Positions 43,863 to 51,733 of a stretch of 58,450 nt of DNA are shown piece after piece. This stretch comes from an uncultured Alphaproteobacteria bacterium (GTDB taxonomy: Bacteria; Pseudomonadota; Alphaproteobacteria; Rhodobacterales; Rhodobacteraceae). Within the stretch, counting starts at the first letter, position 1, and each line of letters starts with the position of its first letter. The translations under genes and the position numbers were made by a program. The stretch spans positions 1 through 58,450 of the forward strand of contig CACIAQ010000007.1 in assembly GCA_902584635.1 (NCBI GenBank). The letters run 5' to 3'. The notes beneath the pieces are model-generated. The model was given only the letters and a program-made list of their open reading frames with translations. It was not told the DNA's origin and did not search any database.

Positions 43863-44867
43863 ATGATAAATAGAAATTCTACATACCCAAATGAGGTGAT
43901 TTTCGTGCGACAACAGAATTCGTTTAATTTGCCTAAAGAAGAAACTGAGTATCTAGTAGAAAAAAGAAACGATTTTGATGAAATAGAAAAGCTTGTTAAA
44001 TTTTTTCCAGTTAAAGATGGCACTATTGAGCTTAAAATTGTATCACCAGAATACTCTAAGTCATATAAACACGGTGATATCTATAGCATAAGCAAAAAAA
44101 AATCTGCTGGGTTTAGTGAAGTCGAGCAAATTGTTGGCACAGGTATAATTCTAAATAATATTTACAAAAAAAATAAAGATTCCTTTTCAATACTCGGTTC
44201 AAGAGAATATTCGGATAAAATGAATGTCGCCATCCATTGTTTAAAAAGAGATAGCAAACAAATATCAAGCAGAGAAAAATCAGTTCTCGGAAGTTATACT
44301 CAGGGAGATTTAAACTTTGAAGATTTGAGGGGTAGCGGTTTTTTTTCTCTGTCTTGTGGAAAAGCAAGCGACAATCTAGATTATAACTTCGGGGAAGAAT
44401 TTTATTTGGAGGTATATCTAGACGATGATACCTTCAGAGATCTACTTAGCAAGATTTATCATACTGAGTTTGAGGCTATTATTGTTAGATGTAACCTAGG
44501 TAATTTAAAAGGTGTATATGCGGAAAAACCTACTGGGATATATACGGAAAATGGGTTTATAACCGACGGCCAGGCCTACAAACTCCTATATGAAAAAGCA
44601 GACGTCTCCAATTATACAGAGATGCCTGATTACTTCGGATCTGTGGGCTCCATTTCAAAAGCCAACCCATTTATAGTCGACGTATACTATGCTAGCAAAG
44701 ATTTAAAAAAACCCAAACCGAATAAAGCTAAGCAGACACTCAGAGAACATAAACAAACTTTAGAAACGCTAAAGTTTATTGGCTCTAATAATAAAGTAAA
44801 TATCATAGTATTATATATTCTGATTTTCTCGACGCTCTTATATCTCGCCGTTCAGTTTTTTGAATGA
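43863..44867 (+). CDS. Tail-anchored protein of unknown function
   Basis: This 334-aa protein has no signal peptide, a soluble beta-rich main part and a single transmembrane helix at the very C-terminus (VLYILIFSTLLYLAVQF), preceded by a basic, coiled-coil-like KPKPNKAKQTLREHKQTLETLK linker. That is a tail-anchored layout in which the globular part faces the cytoplasm. I recognise no family motif. It overlaps the last 16 bases of the convergent fbpB-like frame, and it follows the Cys-rich gene by 68 bases. Confidence 0.65.
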   Translation: MINRNSTYPNEVIFVRQQNSFNLPKEETEYLVEKRNDFDEIEKLVKFFPVKDGTIELKIVSPEYSKSYKHGDIYSISKKKSAGFSEVEQIVGTGIILNNIYKKNKDSFSILGSREYSDKMNVAIHCLKRDSKQISSREKSVLGSYTQGDLNFEDLRGSGFFSLSCGKASDNLDYNFGEEFYLEVYLDDDTFRDLLSKIYHTEFEAIIVRCNLGNLKGVYAEKPTGIYTENGFITDGQAYKLLYEKADVSNYTEMPDYFGSVGSISKANPFIVDVYYASKDLKKPKPNKAKQTLREHKQTLETLKFIGSNNKVNIIVLYILIFSTLLYLAVQFFE

Positions 44868-46318
44868 AAGAAACTGTTTAATTGATTTTGTAGTAACAAA
44901 ATTGGGATAAGTCCAGTAATTATAATGAAGAATGCTGGCAAAGATGCCTCGATCATTAATTCGTCATGTGCGAACTGGTATGTATAAGTTGCGAGTGTTT
45001 CAAAGTTAAAAGGTCTTAGTATCAATGTCATTGGCAGCTCTTTAACTATATCTACAAAAGTCAAAATCGCAGCTGCTATGATCGATGTCCTTATAAGGGG
45101 GAGAGTAATTTTATAGGATGCAGATATCGTGGAATAACCCAAACTTTTTGACGCATCAAATAAATTTGAGGGAATTCTAGAATATCCTGAAATCACTCCT
45201 CCGTAGGGAATAGCATAAAATCTTACTGTCAATGCAAATATAACTCCATATATCGTTCCTCCTAAAAAGACTATATTTCCTGTAAAATTATCTAAAAACC
45301 CAAAAAAAATAACTACACCTATAGCTAGCATAGTCCCAGGCAGAGCATATCCTGTAGCAGCACTATTGTAGATAACAATTAAGGCACGGTTTTTAGAAAA
45401 ATACGCATTAGAAGCTGAGAAAAAAGCAAGCAAGATAATTATTAATGTGGCGGTGAAACCTATAAAAATAGTATTTAGCAGTACAGGGAAAATCGCAAAA
45501 AAACTATCAGGTTTTAGCCCTATAAAAACGTTATTTATCAATATAATTATTGGAACTATAAAACCAACTGAAATTGGCACTAAACAAAAGCAAATTGCAA
45601 ATAGTGCTTTTTTCAAACTCAATTCTTTTGGTGAAATATTATTAAGTCTCTTAGAGGTATCATTATATTTTTGGCTAGATCTTGCCTTTCTTTCTAGAAC
45701 AAGCAAGATGATTATAAAAACAAAGGTCACTATCGCTATTTGAGATGCTGCAGATATACTGTGCATTCCAATCCAAACATTAAACATTCCCAGAGTGAGC
45801 GTCTGAACGGAGAAATATTCAACTGTTCCAAAGTCTGACAGTACTTCCATTGCAACAAGGGCAAGACCTGCCACAATATATGGCCTGCATAAGGGCAAGC
45901 CAACTGCAAAAAATTTATTTCGACCATAAAGCGCTGCGGTCTCATACAAGCTTCTAGGAGAGTTGTTAAAACCTGTTCGTGCTAAAATATACACATAGGG
46001 ATAGAGAACAAAACCCATTACAAAAATGGCACCCATTACCGATCTTATTTCAGGAAAATAATAGTCAGATGCCGAGTTAAAACCAAAGATATGTCTTATA
46101 AGTCCTTGTACCGGTCCGGCATATTCTAAGAAATCGGTATAGACATACGCAATAATATAGGCCGGACAAGCTAAAGGTAGTATTAAAGCCCACTCTATTA
46201 CTTTTTTACCAAAAAAAGAGTAATAAGTAACAATCCAGGCCGTTGAAATACCTAAACCAGCTGCTAGAGTTAGTACTCCTATGAATAGCAATAAAGTATT
46301 CACTACGTATATAGGCAA
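44852..46318 (-). CDS. fbpB: Iron(III) ABC transporter permease (FbpB type)
   Basis: This 488-aa double-module permease (two BPD_transp_1 halves with EAA-like loops) has about twelve membrane segments and the opening Y/VVNTLLLFIGVLTLAAGLGISTAWIVTYYSFFGKKVIEWALILPLACPAYIIAYVYTDFLEYAGPVQ, the FbpB signature. TTG at 46318 is the only near-canonical start, but the frame continues upstream with a stretch homologous to the first TM of the family, so the real start lies further up. The FbpA gene precedes it and no ATPase is in the window. Confidence 0.9.
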   Translation of the reverse strand: MPIYVVNTLLLFIGVLTLAAGLGISTAWIVTYYSFFGKKVIEWALILPLACPAYIIAYVYTDFLEYAGPVQGLIRHIFGFNSASDYYFPEIRSVMGAIFVMGFVLYPYVYILARTGFNNSPRSLYETAALYGRNKFFAVGLPLCRPYIVAGLALVAMEVLSDFGTVEYFSVQTLTLGMFNVWIGMHSISAASQIAIVTFVFIIILLVLERKARSSQKYNDTSKRLNNISPKELSLKKALFAICFCLVPISVGFIVPIIILINNVFIGLKPDSFFAIFPVLLNTIFIGFTATLIIILLAFFSASNAYFSKNRALIVIYNSAATGYALPGTMLAIGVVIFFGFLDNFTGNIVFLGGTIYGVIFALTVRFYAIPYGGVISGYSRIPSNLFDASKSLGYSTISASYKITLPLIRTSIIAAAILTFVDIVKELPMTLILRPFNFETLATYTYQFAHDELMIEASLPAFFIIITGLIPILLLQNQLNSFFHSKN

Positions 46319-46510
46319 TACCGTGTTTACAAGGTGACCCCACAGTTCCTGGTTAACTTCAAAAGCTGTCAGAATTAAACTGAATACAGGACCAATTAAA
46401 AGGATAGATAGAAAAACTGCGGGAGAATTTCTCAGTATTCCTTTATTTATTGTCCGAAAGTTAGGTTGAAAAATTGCAGAATTACCTAAAATTTTACCAA
46501 CCCACTTTAT
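46319..46510 (-). other. Open frame upstream of the fbpB TTG encoding the missing first TM
   Basis: Reading upstream of 46318 in frame gives 64 open codons up to a TAG at 46511-46513. The translation includes SPAVFLSILLIGP and LWGHLVNTVLPIYVVNT, which align well with the usual FbpB N-terminus (a first TM followed by an LxxHLxxTVLPxYxxNT segment). No ATG, GTG or TTG occurs in that stretch. CTG (46435), ATA (46438) and ATT (46474, 46492) are the only near-cognate codons, and AAAGGA precedes the ATA/CTG pair. It does not overlap fbpA's coding end usefully. Confidence 0.7.
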
Positions 46511-47507
46511 CTATAATTTTTTGAGCTTCATAAGCTTTTTGGGCAATTGAAATGATAGGTAAACTGTCGGACTTAAAACTTCCCCAACTTTTTAGTTCTT
46601 CAGTAGTTTCGACATTTGGGTTTACAGGATATTCAAAATTAATCTCTCCATACATTTTCTGAGAGGCGGTCTTTGATAAGAACTCTAATAAGGCCACCGC
46701 TTCTTTCTTATTTTTTGAATATTTAGCAACTCCGCCACCAGATATATTTACATGTGCTCCCCTATCCTCGGCACCTTGATTTGGGAAAATTAAGCGAACA
46801 CTTTTTGCCCATTCCCTTTGGCTTGGTTCATCAGAATATTTTAATTTACCAAAATAGTAGTTGTTTATTATTGATATATCACACTGGCCTTCAAAGATCG
46901 CCTTTACTTGCGCCCTATCATTTCCTTGAGGCCTTCTAGCTAGATTACCTACAAATTTTTTCGCCCAATCCTCTGCTGCTTTCTCTCCCAAAGATAAAAT
47001 AAGGGAAGCCATTAAAGCTCTATTATATACATGGCTTCCTGGTCGGGAACACACCCTGCCTTTCCATTGTTCGTCAGCTAAATCCTCAATTTTTGTAATT
47101 TGTCCCTCTTTTACTCTTTCCTTAGATGTAACTATGATCCGTGATCTTTTAGATAATGCGAACCACTTATTTTCGGGGCTTTTTAGATTCGGCGGAATGT
47201 TTCTTTCTAAAATATCGGACTTAACTGATGCAAGGAGATCAAGATCGTCATAAATATATAGGCGCCCAATATCTACGGTCAAAATGACATCAGCAGGACT
47301 GTTCTTACCCTCAGCTTTCAATCGTTGAGCCAAGCCTTTTGTTGCATATACTACGTTAGTCTTTATTCCCGTTTCTTCAGTGAATTTTTCCAAAAAAGGG
47401 TTAATTAGAAAAGGTTGGCGGTGAGAGTAAATATTTACTTCAGCACCAATTACTGAAGTAAACGAAAGAAATAAAAATGTAATTATTGATAAAGGATAAA
47501 AGTTCAT
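46494..47507 (-). CDS. fbpA: Iron(III) ABC transporter substrate-binding protein (FbpA type)
   Basis: This 337-aa periplasmic protein has a signal peptide (hydrophobic N-terminus to SVIGA) and the FbpA/FutA fold. NIYSHRQPFLINPFLEKFTEETGIKTNVVYATKGLAQRLKAEG is the family's opening, and INNYYFGKLKY carries the adjacent Tyr pair that binds ferric iron. It delivers Fe(III) to the permease encoded immediately downstream. AGGAGCAG precedes its ATG. It is third in the minus-strand unit after DUF4856 and the desaturase-family gene. Confidence 0.94.
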   Translation of the reverse strand: MNFYPLSIITFLFLSFTSVIGAEVNIYSHRQPFLINPFLEKFTEETGIKTNVVYATKGLAQRLKAEGKNSPADVILTVDIGRLYIYDDLDLLASVKSDILERNIPPNLKSPENKWFALSKRSRIIVTSKERVKEGQITKIEDLADEQWKGRVCSRPGSHVYNRALMASLILSLGEKAAEDWAKKFVGNLARRPQGNDRAQVKAIFEGQCDISIINNYYFGKLKYSDEPSQREWAKSVRLIFPNQGAEDRGAHVNISGGGVAKYSKNKKEAVALLEFLSKTASQKMYGEINFEYPVNPNVETTEELKSWGSFKSDSLPIISIAQKAYEAQKIIDKVGW

Positions 47508-47521
47508 TAGATCTGCTCCTT

Positions 47522-48499
47522 TTATATTTTAAAAATTTTATTCAACGATTTGAAACTGGAGACACTTTCTGAGGCGATATCTGAAATTTCCTTTAGTGGT
47601 TTCAAATATAGCTCCGTTATTGACTTAGGATCGAAGTCATTATCTTCAACTCCCAATTTTAGACTATCAATATCCTCGGAATGATGGAGCGAACCAAATA
47701 TCCAATCCCAGATCGCTAAAGCAGCTCCAAAGTTTTTATCGTAATGTCTTTGATCCAACGAATGATGAAGTTGATGTTGAGCTGGTGAAATGAGAATTTT
47801 TTCTAACCAAACCCAATATTTGATGTCTATATGGGAGTGTCTTAAATTTGATCCAGCAACGTGAAAAGAAAATACTAAGAAGTTAACTCCTAAAATAGTT
47901 ACTAAATCTACTTTATCACCGAAAATGAAAAAGAACGTGGAAATGACTGCGCCTTGGGAAAATGCTCCTCGTAATGAAAATAGAATTCCCTCAAGAGGGT
48001 GTGTTCTGTAAACTGTGATTGGATTCAAGGTCTCGGCCGAATGATGAACTTTATGGAGAGCCCACAAAAGAGGCCACTTATGCATCCATCTGTGTACCCA
48101 GTATTTTGTAAAATCGTCAAAAGTGAAGAAAACAAAAGTAAATAGTATTGCTACTACGATACTCGGGGTATCGCTTAGGAAAGAAAGAAGTCCACTTAAA
48201 GGTAAAGATAAAAGGGAATAGTAAAAAAATGTTGCTACGGCTAACTGGGTCAAAAGGTAAGGAGATAATACCAACATTAGAACTCTATTAATTAAAAACA
48301 TTTTGTAATCAGAGATTGCAGAACCTGATAAGAGAATTTTTTTATCAAAGACTTTAAAAATTGCTGATTTCAACCCCTTTTTCCTTATAAATACAAGCCA
48401 TAAAAGCGCAATTAATATAGATAAAGCAATGTACCCAAGAAAAACTCTTTTCTTTGGATCAACAAAGTGATGGAAAATATCGCCAATATATTCTAACAT
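47522..48499 (-). CDS. Sterol desaturase/fatty acid hydroxylase family protein
   Basis: This 325-aa membrane-bound di-iron protein has about four TM helices and the family's histidine clusters: HRWMH, KVHHSAE and QLHHSLDQRHYDKNFG. Members hydroxylate or desaturate membrane lipids, carotenoids or ornithine lipids. Placement between DUF4856 and fbpA suggests it may be co-regulated with iron uptake. The lipid modified is unknown. It starts at an ATG 94 bases downstream of the DUF4856 stop, past a strong hairpin. Confidence 0.85.
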   Translation of the reverse strand: MLEYIGDIFHHFVDPKKRVFLGYIALSILIALLWLVFIRKKGLKSAIFKVFDKKILLSGSAISDYKMFLINRVLMLVLSPYLLTQLAVATFFYYSLLSLPLSGLLSFLSDTPSIVVAILFTFVFFTFDDFTKYWVHRWMHKWPLLWALHKVHHSAETLNPITVYRTHPLEGILFSLRGAFSQGAVISTFFFIFGDKVDLVTILGVNFLVFSFHVAGSNLRHSHIDIKYWVWLEKILISPAQHQLHHSLDQRHYDKNFGAALAIWDWIFGSLHHSEDIDSLKLGVEDNDFDPKSITELYLKPLKEISDIASESVSSFKSLNKIFKI

Positions 48500-48543
48500 T
48501 ATATACCTATCTTATTTAAGGCCTTTTAAGGTATTTAGGAGCC

Positions 48544-48572
48544 TTCCCCCGTGACTGGGAAATCCGGGGGAA
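48544..48572. terminator. GC-rich hairpin after the DUF4856 gene
   Basis: TTCCCCCG (48544-48551) pairs with CGGGGGAA (48565-48572) around a 13-base loop containing TGACTGGGA. It lies about 22 bases downstream of the DUF4856 stop. There is no T run, so it may protect the 3' end of an abundant mRNA or attenuate reading into the desaturase-iron genes rather than terminate. Confidence 0.55.
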
Positions 48573-48593
48573 AGCTGGAGAAGGAAAGCTCTT

Positions 48594-49970
48594 TTAGTCG
48601 TTTTCCGCGCTATCGGAGCTTCCTACCTTTGACGCCAAAGAGGACATATCTGCTAACATGTCGTTTCCTTTAGCTTTGACACCAAACTTTTCGACCATCA
48701 GCTTTTGGATCTTAAGCATGTGTAGCTTAAACTCACCCCAAGACTGAGCTTCTTCCTTGATGTAATTTCCCGCAGAATCTACACCTGTTACTTGTGAAGC
48801 GTTCATAAGAACTGGTCCCATACCTGTAAGCCTGTTTAGCTTTACGGCTGTTTCACCCAAGTTTGATTTGCCTGTCTGAAGAGCCAGAGCAAAACCTTTA
48901 AGTTCTCCCCAATGTTTCGCGTAGGTGGAGAAGGCTTTATCTGAGTAATTTTCTTCAAGCTTTACGATATCCTTATAAACGGAACCGGCGTACTTAAAAA
49001 CAGACACGGCAATAACCTTTTCCCAATTTGCATTAATTACAGCAATGTGACCTTGCAGTGCAGCTTTTTCTGATGATGAAAGCTTTTCACCTTTTGCCCC
49101 TTCAATTATCTTTCTACCGTCTAAAAAAGCCTGGGTAACTGTATTATAGTAATTTGTCTTACCGCCTTTATCAAAGCTTGATGCATAGTACGCGTGTGCA
49201 AAATTGTACTCGCTCTTGAGATCTACTACACCGTCTTTGTTTTGGTCTGCGGCAGCCAAATCCTTCATTTTAGTGATATCGTAGTTTTGCTTTGCACTCA
49301 GACCAAGCCCATGTGAGACCGCACCCCAATACCCAAATGCTTCATCCCAAGCATGCTCTTTATAGGTATAATAAGCTCCGTCCTTATATGGCTTGTCGTT
49401 CGTCTTTGAGCCAGGAGCCATCTTTTCATCTAAATAATTGTCAACTGCTTGGTTATAAAACACAGCACCCATTGCGAACTTTGAAATCAATTGAGGATAG
49501 TTATAACCAGTAGCAGGGTCGAACCCACCTTTTGTCTGCGCGGCTTTTTTAATCATAAACTCGATAACTTCTGGTCCTGTCATCTGACCAGGCCATCCGT
49601 TTATAACGCCCTTATAAGTCTTACCAGACAAATTTTTACCTTTGCTGATTTGGTTTAGCGTTGTTTGCTTTATTTTAAAATCACCTTTTGTCTTTGGTGC
49701 AATGATGTCGAGGTCTTCTTTACTTCCCTTGAAATACTTCATCATCTGAGCTTCGATTTCAGCAGCATTAGATCCTCCATCACCTTTACCGGCTAATTTT
49801 TTAAGAGAATCATGTAAAACATGTCTTGCTATCTGCCCTGAGTAAGAGACTGAGTTGGTCTTGTTTCCAGAATAACCTTTCAGTGTAATTGGAAACTTTG
49901 AATAAAAATGATGTGCTGCTACCTCTGTCACCACAAATACCGCAACAATCATAACGATAAGTTTTTTCAC
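48594..49970 (-). CDS. DUF4856 (imelysin-related) exported protein
   Basis: The protein is 458 aa when started at the GTG at 49970, which is served by AAGGA at seven-base spacing; a TTG at 49985 is the alternative. A signal peptide is followed by a mature part with YTYKEHAWDEAFGYWGAVSHG, the H-W-D-E-A-F/Y-G-Y core of DUF4856 proteins, and calcium-like acidic runs (DQNKDGVVD). DUF4856 proteins appear with imelysin and iron genes and are thought to sit in the periplasm. It leads a unit of DUF4856, desaturase, fbpA and fbpB. Confidence 0.8.
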   Translation of the reverse strand: MKKLIVMIVAVFVVTEVAAHHFYSKFPITLKGYSGNKTNSVSYSGQIARHVLHDSLKKLAGKGDGGSNAAEIEAQMMKYFKGSKEDLDIIAPKTKGDFKIKQTTLNQISKGKNLSGKTYKGVINGWPGQMTGPEVIEFMIKKAAQTKGGFDPATGYNYPQLISKFAMGAVFYNQAVDNYLDEKMAPGSKTNDKPYKDGAYYTYKEHAWDEAFGYWGAVSHGLGLSAKQNYDITKMKDLAAADQNKDGVVDLKSEYNFAHAYYASSFDKGGKTNYYNTVTQAFLDGRKIIEGAKGEKLSSSEKAALQGHIAVINANWEKVIAVSVFKYAGSVYKDIVKLEENYSDKAFSTYAKHWGELKGFALALQTGKSNLGETAVKLNRLTGMGPVLMNASQVTGVDSAGNYIKEEAQSWGEFKLHMLKIQKLMVEKFGVKAKGNDMLADMSSLASKVGSSDSAEND

Positions 49971-50081
49971 TATATAATCCTTCAATTTTAATTCCGACGA
50001 TCCCAGTCAGGATTAAAGATGACTAATTTACTCTCCTTTGTCAATAATAATTATAACTAAATCAGTAATAATTTAAAAAAT

Positions 50082-51257
50082 ATGGAAATTTTAAGCTGCA
50101 GCACTATTTCTCTTGCAAGTGATAATCATTATCAAGTAGAAGGTCTAAAAGAAAGTTTTAAGTTGATTTATTCGATTAAAAAAAAGTATGTCGTTGCCCT
50201 AATACTACTTGCTCTAACAGCCTTTCCAGGCGAGTTAGGCGACCTTACAAGAGGCTTGGTTACTGACGCATATGTTCAGGTAAGCGCTTTCGTAGCCATT
50301 ACTCTATCTATTTTCTATTTTTCAGAGCATAGGTTTAATTTTAACGTGGGGAATGTTCTTAGAGAATCTTCAGCCTTTCAAATACCAATAGCTGCTATTC
50401 TTGGTGCAACGCCAGGATGCGGCGGTGCAGTTGTTGTGGTTGCGGCTTATACTTCTGGCAACGTGTCATTTGGAGCTGTAATAGCAACCCTAACGGCAAC
50501 AATGGGAGATGCCGCATTTTTATTAATTGCGGTCAGGCCGGACATTGCAATATTAGTTCTTCCTCTTACGCTATTCGCCGGAACTATCACGGGATATCTC
50601 GCTAATAATTTTCTTACTTTTTCACATCAGGAGAAGGCGGTTAATCTAAAAAAGGAAGTCCCCATAATTGGCAAAAATAGAAAGCGTGACATCATGTTTA
50701 CTTGTCTGATAGTACCAGGCTTTGGTCTGGGAATTCTCCAAATACTTCAGTATGATCTTGAAGAGCTATTTGGTATTTTTCCACAAATTATTGCAATAGT
50801 TGGAATGTTGACAAGCATTTTTATATGGTCTAATTCGCAAATCAAAACCATGACTAACCCGAGAGACAAACCACTTGTTCGCATAGCCGAAGAAACAAGT
50901 TTTATCGCCATCTGGGTTTTAGCTGCTTATTTAGCATACGATTATCTCGTTTATCTTACTCCGTTGGACTTGAGCGTGATGTTTAATATGATAGGAATAC
51001 TTATTCCTTTACTTGCCATAATTATAGGGTTTGTTCCTGGATGCGGACCCCAAATATTGGTTACCACTCTTTTTATAAATGGAATGATACCTTTTAGTGC
51101 TCTTTTAGGGAATGCTATATCAAACGATGGTGATGCTTTGTTTCCTGCTATAGCGATCGCACCTAGAGCCGCTGTGCTCGCAACGATTTATTCAGCTATA
51201 CCTGCTTTTATAATGGCCTATACCTTATACTTTTTTTTCCCTTTATTTGGACAATAA
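50082..51257 (+). CDS. 10-TM putative manganese/heavy-metal exporter
   Basis: This membrane protein of up to 391 aa has about ten helices in two related halves, each with a Gly-x-x-P-Gly-Cys-Gly motif (ILGATPGCGGA and IGFVPGCGPQI). That paired motif is typical of the ArsP_2-type putative manganese exporter family. It is divergent from the DUF4856 gene. The ATG at 50082 has no Shine-Dalgarno and is followed within 40 bases by a Fur/Mur-like operator. A TTG at 50163 could be the true start, so the first 27 residues are uncertain. Confidence 0.78.
   Translation: MEILSCSTISLASDNHYQVEGLKESFKLIYSIKKKYVVALILLALTAFPGELGDLTRGLVTDAYVQVSAFVAITLSIFYFSEHRFNFNVGNVLRESSAFQIPIAAILGATPGCGGAVVVVAAYTSGNVSFGAVIATLTATMGDAAFLLIAVRPDIAILVLPLTLFAGTITGYLANNFLTFSHQEKAVNLKKEVPIIGKNRKRDIMFTCLIVPGFGLGILQILQYDLEELFGIFPQIIAIVGMLTSIFIWSNSQIKTMTNPRDKPLVRIAEETSFIAIWVLAAYLAYDYLVYLTPLDLSVMFNMIGILIPLLAIIIGFVPGCGPQILVTTLFINGMIPFSALLGNAISNDGDALFPAIAIAPRAAVLATIYSAIPAFIMAYTLYFFFPLFGQ
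50115..50133. promoter_or_regulatory. Fur/Mur box-like operator
   Basis: The 19-base GCAAGTGATAATCATTATC matches the classical Fur consensus GATAATGATAATCATTATC at 16 of 19 positions by hand count. Its core TGATAATCATTATCA (50120-50134) is a perfect 7-1-7 palindrome. It lies inside the first codons of the divergent permease's apparent frame, about 150 bases upstream of the DUF4856 start. It may control either or both directions in response to iron or manganese through Fur or its alphaproteobacterial homologue Mur. Confidence 0.7.
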
Positions 51258-51259
51258 GA

Positions 51260-51727
51260 TCAATCTTCCGAAAGAGTCTTATTTACTTTCTTCCTCATTC
51301 GCTCGACTAATTTGGTGATGTCTTCGGATATGGTCTCAGTTTTTTTTACCATTGCCATCAGTTTCTCCAAATCCTTTGATAATACTTCACTTTGCGCATT
51401 TGAATCAATGAGTCTCAAATGTGTTTTTCTTATCAAGGCAGAAATGACCTTGTTCTGTTGTAAAAAACTATCTATCGATCTTGCTGGAAGGAATAAGGCA
51501 TGAACTTCATGCTCACCGGCAATTGCCGTTACCGAACGTGGCTTTTTTAAAACGAGCGAGCCATCACCAAATATTTCATTCACACCCAACCTATTAAGTT
51601 TTAGTCCACCTAATGTGTAAATATAAACATATCCCGACTTAATCAGATACGCACCTTCTGGGTTATCCCCAGCCTTGTAAATCTCTTCATTTGGCTGCCA
51701 TATCACATGCTTTTCAGTTTTTTCCAT
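51260..51727 (-). CDS. Cyclic-nucleotide-binding domain protein
   Basis: This 155-aa protein has a cNMP-binding beta-roll (NEEIYKAGDNPEGAYLIKSGYVYIYT, NEIFGDGSLVLKKPRSVTAIA) and a helical, coiled-coil-like C-terminus. There is no helix-turn-helix, so it is not a Crp/Fnr-type transcription factor. It may sense cAMP or another ligand and act on a partner. It converges on the permease gene with a two-base gap and is followed upstream by the GST gene on the same strand, with six bases between. Confidence 0.82.
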   Translation of the reverse strand: MEKTEKHVIWQPNEEIYKAGDNPEGAYLIKSGYVYIYTLGGLKLNRLGVNEIFGDGSLVLKKPRSVTAIAGEHEVHALFLPARSIDSFLQQNKVISALIRKTHLRLIDSNAQSEVLSKDLEKLMAMVKKTETISEDITKLVERMRKKVNKTLSED

Positions 51728-51733
51728 TTGTTC

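Noticed and set aside
46319-46510. Programmed frameshift joining fbpA to fbpB
   Set aside because: The fbpB frame meets a TAG at 46511-46513 and fbpA's TAA at 46494 is a normal end with an intact C-terminus. No slippery sequence is present, so a non-canonical start or error is simpler.
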